From Lepeophtheirus salmonis (lineage: Eukaryota; Arthropoda; Copepoda; Siphonostomatoida; Caligidae), in assembly GCF_016086655.4 (NCBI RefSeq), contig NC_052139.2, forward strand, positions 2,728,001-2,792,000: a stretch of 64,000 bases of DNA. The letters are read 5' to 3'. The notes under the pieces were generated by a model. It saw nothing but the letters and a program-made list of their open reading frames with translations, made no database searches and was not told where the DNA came from. The position numbers were made by a program, and so were the translations under genes. Below are positions 25,691 to 37,099 of the stretch, one piece after another (the stretch's first letter is position 1; every line of letters begins with the position of its first letter).

Positions 25691-25784
25691 AGAATGACAA
25701 ATACGGGAGATAATAAAAAGCTCTTAATGTTTCCTGCTTTATTCAAAAGGATGATGATATCTTCATAACCATATTCGTTAGGAT

Positions 25785-26205
25785 TCTAGGTAATTTTGCC
25801 ACAAACAATATTTGCCGGCAATCACTTTGATGCATACATTTTTGCCTCATGATATATTTGTGGACTTTTTATATTTTTAAATTTTAGAACTTCACCTCTA
25901 GTATTCACTGTCGAAATATATTTTTTCTTTCTATCGATAAAGTTTCATAAATTTCTTCAAGCATTAAATAAAGACTATGAGTATGGTAGCACTAATCAGG
26001 GAGTCCTTTTGAAATAGACTCGGATCTTTGACTCCTTTGTCCTTATAAACGCTATTCAATTTTTATTTTCCTGATGAGTAGAGAGGCAAGATTTGAAGTA
26101 AAGTTGGAACCTATAAAATAAAATATAAGAAGACTTTTAATAATTCATGAGACGAAAAGGTATGCTACCAAATTAACGGCAGTGGAAATATTTGCGTTAA
26201 AATTC
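25785..26205. mobile_element. foldback-type element, copy 1
   Basis: The left side has GGTAATTTTGCCACAAACAA with TATTTGCCGGC, the right side AAATTAACGGCAGTGG with AAATATTTGCG, in inverted orientation. The interior (TTTCTTTCTATCGATAAAGT; TTTGACTCCTTTGTCC) is homologous to 60.11-60.29 kb. No coding frame is present. Confidence 0.6.
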
Positions 26206-26794
26206 ATAGTCAAAATACAATTGATGTCTACACATATGTATCTACAGTGATTGTACATTCATATATTCGTGAATATGACTATAAAGTATCCATAAATCAC
26301 TGACAATATGGAGAGAAAGAGATTAGCATGTTGTTGATAGAATGTCATAATATTGTCTTGATTGATGACTTGGAGATTGAAATAACAATTACAAAAATCT
26401 CAAGAAGGTGATGAAAGAAGCATTTTTTTTTTTATCTTACCCACATCTATGATCTACAGACTTATCATTTACCTACATGATGTTCTAGTGTAGTTAATGC
26501 AGAGGTGAACTAATTAAGGATATATTACGTCATCTTAGTAAGGATATTCTTATTAAGCCTGTCTTGAAAAAAGAAAACTGTCATAAAGTTCTTTATTACT
26601 GTAAAAATACGTTTCCATAAACCTGCGATAAAATTAATTTCTATATAAAGTAGTGGTTCTTAATTTTTGGAATAGGGGTTAACCCATCTATTTAATCAAA
26701 TATCTTAATAAATATATTTTTTTAAATATTCGTTAATTCAAAGATATATATATATAAGGTTGTGGCAAAAGTAGTAATTTTCAATCATCCAATT

Positions 26795-27139
26795 TATGCC
26801 AAGTATGCCCCATTCTGTTTGATAACTAGTTGTTAATGAGAATCCAACTTCATAATGTCTTTCCCGTTAACCACAATTTTCAAAGGCCTTTTTTGAGGCC
26901 AAATTTGTATCCCAAGCACGTTGGACATATAAAGGAACAGGCGGTAGTCACTTGGTGGCAGGTCTGGACTGTAGGGTGGACGTATAAGAACTTCCCATCT
27001 GAGCTCCTGGATGTTTGCAACTGGGCATTGTCTTTATGATGTCTTTTTGTCGCCTATTCAACAATGCTGGCCTCTTTTGTTTGATCAGCACCTTCAAATG
27101 GTCGAGTTGTTCACAGTAAGCTGCTCTCCTCCAAGACAT
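26795..27139 (-). pseudogene. mariner transposase C-terminal relic
   Basis: The minus strand reads AYCEQLDHLKVLIKQKRPAL and LNRRQKDIIKT (the LKxAIxQKRPALxNRRxxxxHQDNARPH region, with the catalytic Asp region eroded). PGAQMGSSYTSTLQSRPATK corresponds, frameshifted, to the PPYSPDLPPSDYHLF block. It ends DSH-then-SYQTEWGIL. Same family as 17.2 kb. Confidence 0.72.
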
Positions 27140-27239
27140 TCTTCAAATTAATTAATTTTCGAGTTTTTAAATACCGACAAGTCTTATTATATACAACTCT
27201 ACCTTATAACATAAAACGGCGGTAGTACCCCCCTATCCT

Positions 27240-27612
27240 TGTAGGATACAGAGTGGGATGTGTACTTATTTTTTCATCTTCTTCTCTTCAACATTTTTCA
27301 AATTGTCAAGATGACCACGTCATATTTTATACAACTCTACCATAAAACATAAACCGAGGTAATACAGAATGGGTTTTGCACTTATTTCCTTCATCTTCGT
27401 GCTGCATGCAGTCAATTTAATGAAACGTCATGACAGTTAAGCTGCTTTCGTCTGAAATATTCTTCAAATTACCAGGCTTACTATGTTGATATTTGGGTTT
27501 TTTTTTAAATTTTAACACGCCAAAATGCTACCGATTAGCATCACTGGTTATTAGTGAGAGCCCTTGTTCGACTCAGAGTAGAATTGCAAATCAACATCAG
27601 AATAATTCCTGG

Positions 27613-27646
<34 letters not shown>

Positions 27647-27765
27647 CAGAGTTTAGTTTGTGTTTATCTATTTCTGCACTGAGCCATAGGTGCATGTAGG
27701 TAGTATAATAAAACGTCATATCAGCTAAGCTGTTCTTCTCTCTAGCATTCTTCAAATCCGACGTT
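27240..27765. repeat. family A fragments and a 27-base T run
   Basis: Pieces containing CATTTTTCAAATTGTCAAGA, GAAACGTCATGACAGTTAAG, GACTCAGAGTAGAATTGCAA and TCTAGCATTCTTCAAATCC belong to family A, apparently broken and rearranged. A run of 27 T is at 27614-27640. Confidence 0.5.
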
Positions 27766-27789
27766 GTACAACTCTGGATTGATGAGAAT

Positions 27790-28110
27790 TACCCTAATTG
27801 AAACTTTATTTGGCAGCAGGACGGAGCTCCATGCCATACCAGTAACAAATCCCAAAAGTGGTGCCGGGACAACTTCAAGAGATTCTTGTCTACATAGAAA
27901 TGGCTGCCATTTTTACCAAATATGAAAAGACTGGATTATTATTTATGGGGTGAATTTGAGAGGAGTGCCTGTAGGATCCACCACAATAACTCAGTGGGTT
28001 TAACAGGTTCCTCTGTCCGAAAGTGGACTGTCGTTGGTTCTGCTTACTTGTCAAAGCATGTAGAAGCTTCCTACTTCATCATTTGATGCATTTTGAGCTA
28101 ATAACGGTGA
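27790..28110 (+). pseudogene. mariner-type transposase catalytic and C-terminal relic
   Basis: The translation contains WQQDGAPCHTSNKSQKWCRD, NFKRFLST, a stop, KWLPFLPNMKRLDYYLWGEF and ERSACRIHHNN. This is the second catalytic Asp (QQDGAP), WPP.SPD.N.LDYY and VRHNN region of the subfamily. The later part is frameshifted. Confidence 0.78.
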
Positions 28111-28360
28111 ACAGTTTGAATTTTGAAGCTTTAATATTGTAGTTCTGGATAACTTCTATACAAATTTGTTATATCATTTACTGTTTTTTGGTAGTTACAC
28201 TCTGAAATTTTAGCACTGACTGTACATTGTTACATATAAACTCTGTATCTATCTATATACACCTCTGTTTTTTACTTATTTATAACATCTTTACTTTTTT
28301 TAAGTCTATCAGTTTATGACTCTCAAGATACAAACAGATATGCCTACTCTTTCTCTCTCT

Positions 28361-28374
28361 CTCCTCTAATATAT
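28361..28374. repeat. TC-rich microsatellite
   Basis: TCTCTCTCTCTCTCC run near 28361. No other feature was recognised from 28110 to 29240. Confidence 0.6.
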
Positions 28375-29246
28375 TTATAATTATACTTTTTATCAGATTA
28401 CTTAATGCAACTTTTTTTTATTATTCCTCTTGCGCTTGTGTGGTCTCCCTCCTTTCCTTTTGTAAGTCAAATGCAAGAATTATAAGGTCTTTATTGCGTA
28501 CATTATAAAGAGATGCATTAGTCAATGAGTTAATTTGCTCGTAAAAGTAGACGAATCATCCTCATAAAAACCTATTTCATGTATGTAGTATAAAATTTCA
28601 AATCCATTCTTATTTAGTGTATTTACAGTAGGAAAGGAGGGGGGGGAAATGAATATTTCTTTATAATGGCCGTAATAGGAAAAAATATTTATGTGTATGG
28701 GGTAGAAATTTTAAATCCAGATCAAGTTTAGTCCTCAAATGTCAAATTTAAAAAGAAAAAAAAGTAAACATGTAAATAATTATAAAATATAGATTAAATT
28801 TCAACACATTTTCTGACATATTTTATTTCAGTGTTTTGCTCTACGATCAACCTATTACTGAATTAATTCAAATTAAAAAGATTTAAAACTTATGGTTGAG
28901 CCTGTATATATGAGGATATATCAATATACGGGCGTGTGAACGTCATGCAAAATTGAACGGTGTTCAGTGAACGGAAAAAATTTTTTTTTTTTAACGTGTA
29001 ACGCTAAAAATGAGATTTTAGTGCTCCGTTCCATTGGTATTTACAAAAAAATTCAAGGAATCAAGGTTTATATATATATTTTTATTTTTTAAATATCATT
29101 TAATGGGCTGATAAGGTAAATACGAACCCTTGGGATATCTATTTTTTGGCAGTGGTTCACAGTGGAGGGACACTTTTTGAAGGTTCTTATGAAGCATGAA
29201 ATATTATAGTACTCGACCTTATCTTGAACAAATGAACTTCACCAGT

Positions 29247-29804
29247 TCAATGATTCTGAATCTTTGGGCTGAGGTTCATCATTTGTCCGTTATTGTAAGG
29301 AAATGGGCTACTAAAAATAATGAATTTGTTAATTTGTGTTGCCAGGGCGGCAGTATAGTCCTGCTGGAACACATGGTGTCCCTCTGAGCAGTTGGACTTC
29401 ACCCAGGACAAGACAAACACATAACGACGTTCAGATTGTCCTTGACCCCAATTTTCAGGCCTTTCAGAAACTAATACAAGGACATCATCTTTCCGACTGA
29501 TGCCACGATTCTCAGCAAAATTGCAAGGCTGGGAACTTGGTTTGGTTGACCGGGAGAACCTCATCCACTGCGTAGGCAAGGTAGTAGTCTTCCTTGAAGT
29601 TTATCGACTAGTGGGCAGTCCAGTTTTTCTTGCCTTTTTGCTGTGCTGGGCAAGAATCAAATCCTTTTTACTTTGCCTTGTATCCTCCATCTTGACAATA
29701 AATGAACCAATTTTGGTTAATTGTAGTTCATTTTGAACGCTAATATTCATGGGATTATTGTGTATGAAAATCTTGATACCTTGTTTTAAAATGCAACCTC
29801 CCAA
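29247..29804 (-). pseudogene. possible transposase relic (uncertain)
   Basis: The interval is less AT-rich than its flanks, with overlapping open frames. A 110-codon minus frame ends in SEGHHVFQQDYTAALATQIN, resembling the VFQQDxAPAH catalytic block of Tc1/mariner transposases. The upstream frame reads MEDTRQSKKDLILAQHSKKA. Other blocks are not recognisable, so the assignment is weak. Confidence 0.35.
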
Positions 29805-30169
29805 ACGCTATCAAACCAGAAGTCGTGATTTGCTGTAGTACCGTGTTTATGGTACTATCTTATGATTGGAACGCAGAAAAAAAATAATGGTTGAAGGGAG
29901 AAAAAAAAATGAACAGAACGCCCAAATCGTGTAACTCTTACAAGCCTATCAAAATGTACAAGGCTGTAAATCATAAGTATTTTCACTGAATTAAAAAAAA
30001 ATGAAACCATCACTTGTTTACTCTGCCAGTTGGAAGAATGTATTAAAGGAGAATAGGTTAGTGTTCAAAACATTTCATTAAATTAGCTATGAACAGCTGA
30101 TAGACGAACGAAATATACACAAGACAGGAACTACTCTGTATTCGATCCTAAATTCTACTTTGAGTCTAA

Positions 30170-30595
30170 CAAATTATTACTGGTTTGTGACAGTCCTTAT
30201 TTATTCAGCCCAGCCCAGTCCATTCTTAGTACCGATTAAAAAAATAAAAAATAAATTTGATTGAGGTCATCAATGACTGAACTTTTTAAGTTTTAGGCTA
30301 CCTATAACTCGCTAACAAATCTCTATTTTTACTTTTCCTTATTCGTGAGCAAACACACATGTGGTTAGTATTGTACGGGTCCTTATTTAGAACTGAAGAC
30401 TCTAGTTCAGTCCAATTCAACCTGGGTCCAGTCCAGTTCATTCTTGCATATCAGTTCTAAGGTCTTTGATGACTTCATTTAACTTTATTTCATTTTTTTT
30501 TGGATCAGATCTAGTACTGAGGGTACGAAGGGGTCCAAATGACTGGTCCTAAGACTGGATTGGACTGAATAAATAGGAACTTATACAAATACTAG
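30170..30595. mobile_element. family C element
   Basis: The left GTGACAGTCCTTATTTATTC and the right GGACTGAATAAATAGGAAC are inverted. Inside are GTCCAGTCCAGTTCATTC-type runs and GAGGTCATCAATGACTGAA, shared with 35.3, 36.5, 37.7 and 45.2 kb. It is noncoding. Confidence 0.6.
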
Positions 30596-31114
30596 TCATG
30601 GATACACGGTATATAACAACATTCTCTCCTCGTTAACTTAAAGTATAACGATAACAGCTTTAGAAAATAAAGTAGACTGTTCAGTGTACTGTTAGTATAT
30701 GTCATTAAAGTGTTACTATCGGATAAAATTGTTAGAACCGACTCATTTTATCATCTAGTTGGTATATGAACATATTGAGGGCCTTGCTAATGTATATATA
30801 TTATGATAGTATGATAATACATTTAGTGATTCAGTCATCCCAAAATTCGAGGGAATTTATATTTCCTCTTTACGCGTAATTTAATAATACATACATTTAT
30901 GAACATTACATAGACATACATTAATGTGTAAATATAAACGGTGGTTTCATTCCGGGATTATTCATTGCCCGGGAAATCTTGCATTTAATTATTTCAAAGA
31001 ATAGTTAAACTTCGATCTATATATTGATCTTATATTTAGGTACAAATTTTTATCATTTGCCTTCCGCAATTTTATTTTTTTAAATCACAGAGGAGGACAA
31101 TAATAAATTGACCT

Positions 31115-31765
31115 CCTCTGTGCAGAGCAAGCTGAAACGGATGGAAAGACTAGAAAAAACAAAGAAGATTCTAAATTTTCTGAAGGCCAAAAAAAATTAG
31201 CGAAAAGTTTTGCTTTTTTCTGAATAAAAAATATCACCATTGCTGCCACTGTGAACAAGTAAAACAGCCGCTCCATCACAACCAAACATCCAGACCATGT
31301 CTCTCATTCAGTGAGACGTCTTCTGAACAAAAAATCCAGTGGCCCGCATAGGCGAAGTCTGCCCTTCCATATTTGTGGAGAGGAAGGATGGGCTCAATGC
31401 AGATGCTTATATCGAACTTCTGGATCAGAAAGAGCTACTTTGGGATAGATAAAAGTTTGTTGACAACTTTTTTTCTCTCAAGACAGAGCTCCGTGCTATA
31501 GCACCGCTAAGACCCAGGCCTTCCTGAGAGACATCTATCCACACTTATGGGACTTCTAGTTGTATCTGCCCTCTTCCCCGGACTCGAATCTCTTGGATTA
31601 CTCAAACTAGAAGCAAATTGCTACTTCTGGGAGGAGGGTTCAGTCTTTAGAGGCTTCCATCAAAGAAGGAGTGGACCCAGCTCGAGTCTGTGAAGGATTT
31701 AAGCCAGTATTGAAGCAATTATTATAGCTGAGGGCTCACATATTGAATATGGTTGTGCCGATAAC
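31115..31765 (+). pseudogene. mariner-type transposase relic, nearly full core, frameshifted
   Basis: Plus-strand pieces in order: SKLKRMERLEKTKKILNFLK, LLFSE(stop)KI (first catalytic region, SDEK eroded), VERKDGLNADAYIELLD (GLRVNADAYIELL), VDNFF followed in another frame by QDRAPCYSTAKTQAFLRDIY and PHLWDF, then LPSSPDSNLLDYSN, and a C-terminal RVCEGFKPVLKQLL. At least three frameshifts and several stops are present. Confidence 0.78.
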
Positions 31766-31894
31766 TATTTGAAGGTGATATTTTAAATTCAATGTCCTAA
31801 CAAACCACTTGATAAAATCAACCCTGTAATGGGATAATAGAAAAAAGAGGATGTCCGTTAGAGCGAAACTATGCGCTCCAGTAGCATTTACCCC

Positions 31895-32016
31895 TAATAA
31901 TGGTGCGAATTTTTTCTCCCAGGCATGTTTTCATCATTCTGAAATGCGGGCTTATCTTTGGTAGCGATCTCCACAAATATAGATGGTTCGTCAGCATTAT
32001 AAACTTCATTTAAATC
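31895..32016 (-). pseudogene. pogo/Tigger-like DDE transposase fragment
   Basis: The minus strand from 32016 reads DLNEVYNADEPSIFVEIATK, then DKPAFQNDENMPGRKNSHHY and a stop. The VYNADE(T)xxF motif followed by a gK-n-s-h stretch is typical of CENP-B/pogo-type DDE endonucleases around the first catalytic Asp. Only about 40 residues are recognisable. Confidence 0.5.
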
Positions 32017-32625
32017 TTTCTTTCTTAGTTAATTCATTTGATATACGCCTATAAGGCTCACCTGCAGTGCTAAGCTGACAAAATTTGTTGTATCAGATTT
32101 GTCTGTTGCAATCGGTTGCAGTGGGGTCCGTTAGATCGAAGTTTAACTATATAAGCTTCATGTATAGTTTATATATGCACACCAAATGGGGTTTTATTCT
32201 ACAGGTCGGCTGTGGATTTAGGACAGTAAACATCGCAAGGGCGCTGGACTCCCAATAATTTTTTTAGTAGTAGTATTTAACGCTCTATTAATTGTGAAAA
32301 ATCCATATTCACTTTAATCAGGCCCTTAGGAAGAAAACTGGGATTACAGGTCTGGTATTTGGGATGTTTATACAGCCCTTAGCTTCACAAGTAAATTAGC
32401 TCTTTAGTTGTTTACTATTTAAGTTATTTATCACGGATCAAATCTGGTTACGGAGTTCAAAAAGTGGAACCCGTAAGTTTTAAAAAGAAATAACCTTATC
32501 ACTATGAGTGATATTGATCAAATGAGAATTAAGAATATTTATGTGTTAGACTACCTAAAAATGTAGTACTTCATCTTAAAATATAATTAAAAATACTATA
32601 ATTTAACTGTATTTATCATACGGAT

Positions 32626-32647
32626 ATTTCCCGGGATCCCGGGAAAT
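32626..32647. repeat. perfect 22-bp palindrome centred on GGATCC
   Basis: The core is CCCGGGATCCCGGG extended by ATTT/AAAT on both sides. It sits inside the right terminal region of the 30.94-32.66 kb element. Confidence 0.9.
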
Positions 32648-32939
32648 GAGAACCCCTTGTACATCATACATCTTTGTACATAATGTACTTTACTTCATTC
32701 CAATATACTAACAACAATAATGTGAATTTACTTATTTATTTATTTTACTTCACTTTAATGTTGTGTATTTAGCAGAAAAAATAGGGGATTTTTATATAAA
32801 AGTACATTTATTTTTTTCAATCGTCAATAACATTTTTTCTATAGTTCAAATTGTTGGTTATTCTTATAGATATATAGTATATATGTATGTGTGTGAGGAA
32901 CAAACAAAAATGAATATATATATATATACAAAAAAGAAG

Positions 32940-33184
32940 AAAAATGGATTTTTATAATATGCCTTCTTCCAATTCTATGAAGATCATTGTTGACCTTAAC
33001 CTTGTCACTCCAGACGGGAGTTTTGCAGATATCAGAATTTTGCTAAATCCAGCGCAGACTAAAAGATTTACTTTTTAACTTTTTTGCTACATTTTCGTTA
33101 ATATTTATTCTAGAGACTTGGTAAATAAAGCATTGAAAAGGTCAACAATCATGTCATGTTCCAAAACTTTTTGACGACCCTGTA
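32940..33184 (-). pseudogene. mariner-like terminal repeat plus HTH fragment
   Basis: On the minus strand TACAGGGTCGTCAAAAAGTT at 33184 looks like an irritans-type mariner end. About 110 bp inside, the translation DICKTPVWSDKVKVNNDLHR resembles an HTH (sDICKtLgvs..tVyrv). The rest is lost. Confidence 0.4.
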
Positions 33185-33349
33185 GCTCTGACTCGTCCAC
33201 ACAAAATGAAGTTAGACCTTTTTTTTTTTTTTGAAAATTGTGTCTGGATTGCTTTTCTATTCTTTAATTCATTATCGTTCATTTCTATCTACAAATTATT
33301 CTACTTAAACCTTTGGGCGTCTCGCAAATTGCCAAAGTTTTGTCTTTAT

Positions 33350-33957
33350 CGGTTTAGCGGTTCCGGATCTTGAACCGCTAGAACCAGAACCGACAAATTG
33401 AACTGAGGTAGGAACTAAGACCCGAATATATTGCTTTTCGGGCTCGGTTCTTGTGCTTTATTTTCTATATAGAATGTATAAAGAAAACCCCAAAAAAGGA
33501 TTTTAGTTATCATTCTAGTCATCTTTGTAGGCTTGCACAAGTGCATTGGAGACTTTAAAAAAATAATTCACTGAAACAAAATGTTCCTGTTGACTGAACA
33601 CCATCCAAGAGCCGTAGCATCAGGATGAAAGAGCCAAATCATCAGCATGAAATAACCTCAGCATCAAGATAAAAGAGTCACAACATCAGGATGAAAGATT
33701 TGCATTTGGCTCCGGAGTCGCGGTTTGCCAATCCCTGGTTTCAAACGAATTTTAAATTAGACCAATTTTTTTCTTGGAGGCCGATGTAGATCGAATTTTA
33801 AATGAGAGTGTTTTTTTCTTTTGGACCAATCTAGATCGAATTTTCCTTTGAAACCAGTTCAGACTAAACTTCTTTGAAAGACCAAATAAGTTCAATCTTT
33901 TAAAACCAGTTGGGTCTGAACGCAGTCTAGGAATTTCGAACCGAAATCCAACACTAA
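33350..33957. repeat. family B-type repeat containing a 22-bp tandem array
   Basis: Sequence from GGTTTAGCGGTTCCGGATC to GAACCGAAATCCAACACTA (33957), with GACCAAT/GATCGAATTTT motifs of family B. The tandem array at 33611-33698 interrupts it. Confidence 0.45.
33611..33698. repeat. four tandem 22-bp units
   Basis: The units start at 33611, 33633, 33655 and 33677, each ending in a CATCAGGATGAAAGA-type block (ATCAGGATGAAAGA, ATCAGCATGAAATA, ATCAAGATAAAAGA, ATCAGGATGAAAGA). The spacing is exactly 22 bp with a few substitutions per unit. Confidence 0.8.
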
Positions 33958-34787
33958 TATAACTATATATCTAAAGGAGTAGGTGCTATAATTGTTTTTT
34001 TTTCTTGTCATACTTATGTACTTAGATACTCAAAAGTATATGCATATGTGATGTTTTTGTTTTTTTCTTATTTAAAAAAAAGGCCTATTGCTGAAAAAAT
34101 AACAAAACAAAAAAATATATCTACATAAGTAGGGAAAAAGTATAATTATTGTAATAGTTGAAAAAATTACAAGTTTTACCTCAAGAAAAAGAAGAAAAAA
34201 CCGACAATTATTATGGCTCACTCTCTACTATATTTATATATGCTATACCTATGTTATATGCCTTCATGTCTCTTAAAACCAAAAGAAGAGGAAATTATGC
34301 TTCAAAAGTAAACAATGTCTTTGCAAAAATAATAAATACATAGTGGGTAAATACCTTTATAGAGAGGTGTAAAAATCTCGTTTCAAGTACCTCTGAGCGT
34401 GTAAAATTATATGTACATAGTATATGAGTTTGTATTTATCATGATAATTATTTTCATAACAAATAATGAGTTGGTCTAAGGTTTGGGGGGATTTAGATGT
34501 AGGGGTAAATAGTAGGAGCTCATTTCTAACGAGCTCAAAAGTTGCTATTAAGAAAATAAATAATTTTGTTCGTAGTGATGTTAAAATGTGTGGGTAGACA
34601 CAAGAAGACGTCTACAAGATAAGGGGTTAAATGGGGTGCATTTTATTTATTAGGATGTACTTGATATACTAGGTATGCATCATGGGATCAAAATGAAAGT
34701 ACTGCAATAGCAATATTATTTTAATTAATCGTAAGACAAAAAGAATGCCCTTAGTTGGTAAATAAAAAAGAGTTTGCACTCCAAAAT

Positions 34788-35565
34788 TACAGAGGTGGAC
34801 AAAAGTATTTACCAAAACCTTAAAAAGTGTATCCTTTTTTCTTTTTTTTTACATAATGGAGCAGAGATTTTGAACCAAAGTCATTCAAAGACCACTTCTT
34901 TACAGATTCTAATCACTGTCATTAGCATCACAATCAATATGGCTAGGTTCTGCATAATGGATCTTTTGATACCGTGTAAGAAGGTTAAGTTACGCTTTTT
35001 GGTACCACACGGAGTATTCTTCATGCCCCTGCCACCTTGCAGCTATTTTACAAAGTTTCTTTGGTATTTTGTGATGTGGATGATATCCTTCTAGCTTTTC
35101 TTGCCGTGTACAAATCGTGGATTACATTGAATTGCTGCTTCTGAACCTTTTTTTTTTTTTGGAAGACTAATTGCAAAACTTCTTTAATAAATGGTATTTA
35201 TAAATGATTTGGCTAACAATAAGGCACCGAAGTCAGTTGAGAAAAACCTGTGTAATGAATTTACATGTAAAACAAAACTTGTGTAAATACTTCTGCCTAG
35301 TCTTGTGTCAATCTTTTTTTATTCGGTCCAGTCCAGTCGTTGCACGATCCCTATCCATCTTTCGGACAGGTCTTTCAGACTATCGGCCCTTCGAACTATC
35401 AGTCCTAAAACTTGTTAAAAAAGAAGAGATATAGTTGAGTAACGCCATCAAGGACTGAGCTTTATATATTTTGATGAATGATTTTAATCACTAAGCTGGA
35501 CAGGACACAGAGTAAACTGTCCTAAATATGGACTGACACAGCAATACTTCTGCCCATCTCTGAAT
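34788..35565. mobile_element. family C, longest copy, possible full-length element
   Basis: The left CAGAGGTGGACAAAAGTATT and the right AATACTTCTGCCCATCTCTG are inverted repeats with 4 mismatches. Inside the right end, GGACTGACACAGC is the family C signature. A 106-codon plus frame (34774-35094, NGAEILNQSHSKTTSLQ) lies in it but shows no transposase motif. Confidence 0.55.
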
Positions 35566-35569
35566 ATTC

Positions 35570-36480
35570 CCTGCCTAATGCCTGGTGTATTCAAATAGTG
35601 GTCCTATTCGGTCTGCCCTTAGTAAGGTTATTGCATGTTGACAAAAAAAAACCTCCTTTAAAAATATGATGAAATTGATTGTTAAGCTCATTTGATTTTT
35701 GGTGAATGAGTAATCGAATAACCCTTTCCTATTCAAAGTACTTACCAGTGAATCTACATTAGAAATCATTCTTACCTTCATTTAACCAAACAATCTTTCT
35801 TCCTAAATTAAACAGAAAAAGGCCCAAAAATAAGTTTGTAGTAACTATGGATTGGTTATTTAATAATCGTTCAAATCTTAACACGAGATAATTCTAATTC
35901 ATTAAATAAACATTTTGTAAACTAATAGGAGAGGAGGCAGAAAAATCGACAGCTGATAAAAAATACAAAATAGTTAATTAGGTAAATTAGTGGGAATAAC
36001 ACTAATTTATTCGGGTTCCTACTTGATTTTATTACGTCACCTAGGTCAAAAACTAAATTTGGACAAGTAGTTTAAAAACATCATACTAATACAATATATA
36101 TAATTTATGGCTTGTAGTTGTAAAGTCATTAATTTTTTTGATTAAACATGTAATTGAATACATATTATTTGAGTAGTCAAGATTATACAAACTACGCATT
36201 TTTGAAAAAGGAAAAAGATAATATCATATGAGGAGGATATGATTATAAATCTATCAAACAAAATATATTGAATGAAATTTGAGTTTCAATGTTCACAAAT
36301 TATAATTAATTAACACTCATAAAGTAAAAAAACTAAATAAAAACTAAATATAATAAGGATATGTGGTCCGTCAACACATAAACAAGCTAGAATTATATTT
36401 ATCAAAATTGAATCTGAGTTACACTTTGGGCATAATATCCTTCAATCATTACAATAATTTTGGTAGAAGTAACAAAAAAA
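35570..36480. other. AT-rich stretch, nothing recognised
   Basis: No gene, RNA or repeat was recognised between the two family C copies. Confidence 0.4.
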
Positions 36481-36484
36481 TCGT

Positions 36485-36590
36485 AGTTTTGAATTAGTCT
36501 TTATTTAGAATTGAACCCTGCAGTCCCGTCTCTAAAATATAGTTTAGTGTACGCCCTTGGACTGACACAGTACGACAAATACTAGTGAAA
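36485..36590. repeat. family C fragment
   Basis: TTAGTCTTTATTTAGAATTG at the left and TTGGACTGACACAGTACGAC at the right are the two ends of family C brought close together, so the copy is a roughly 100-bp internally deleted derivative. Confidence 0.5.
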
Positions 36591-37099
36591 AAATTATAAA
36601 TTGATCGTTTTTATTTGAATGCCCATACTTGGTCAATATAAGTTTCTTGAACCCAATAAAAATTGAAACTATAGCCAACATTCTTGGGTACATCCTCTAT
36701 TCCTAGAAACTTGAATAAAAAGCCTAAAACTGACTTAAATATTGGGTCAAATGTACGAGAATATATGTATGATGCAACAAAATAAATTATTGTACTTTTT
36801 CCTATTCTAGATTTTTGTGTTAACAGAGCACATATTAGCCTATCTTATCTTATAAGTACATACATAGATACAATATATAATACGTACTCTTTTAGAGTAG
36901 AGTACATACATATTAAGCCATAAATGTCATATGACATTCATAGATTTTTTATTTATAGTGTACTTATATATACACTTCGAGTGAAGTGTATAAAAACGGT
37001 TTTTTACTTCTCCTTTAGATAGATTATGAAATTATATGTATGTAGAGTTTGAAATGTGATACATCCATCTATTTGGACGAGCCATCGTTCAACGAACTA

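Larger units (their letters stand above)
30940..32656. mobile_element. element with CCCGGGAAAT inverted ends, carrying other relics
   Basis: The left end GGTGGTTTCATTCCGGGATT followed by GCCCGGGAAATC mirrors the right end CCCGGGATCCCGGGAAAT followed by GAGAACCCC. The 1.7-kb interval contains a mariner relic (31.1-31.76 kb) and a pogo-like fragment (31.9-32.0 kb), consistent with nesting. No target duplication was confirmed. Confidence 0.45.

Noticed and set aside
33611..33698. CRISPR array
   Set aside because: The units are contiguous, without spacers, in a eukaryotic transposon-rich setting.
34774..35094. A 106-codon protein-coding gene
   Set aside because: It lies inside a family C element, starts outside the inverted end and shows no domain; it is probably chance.
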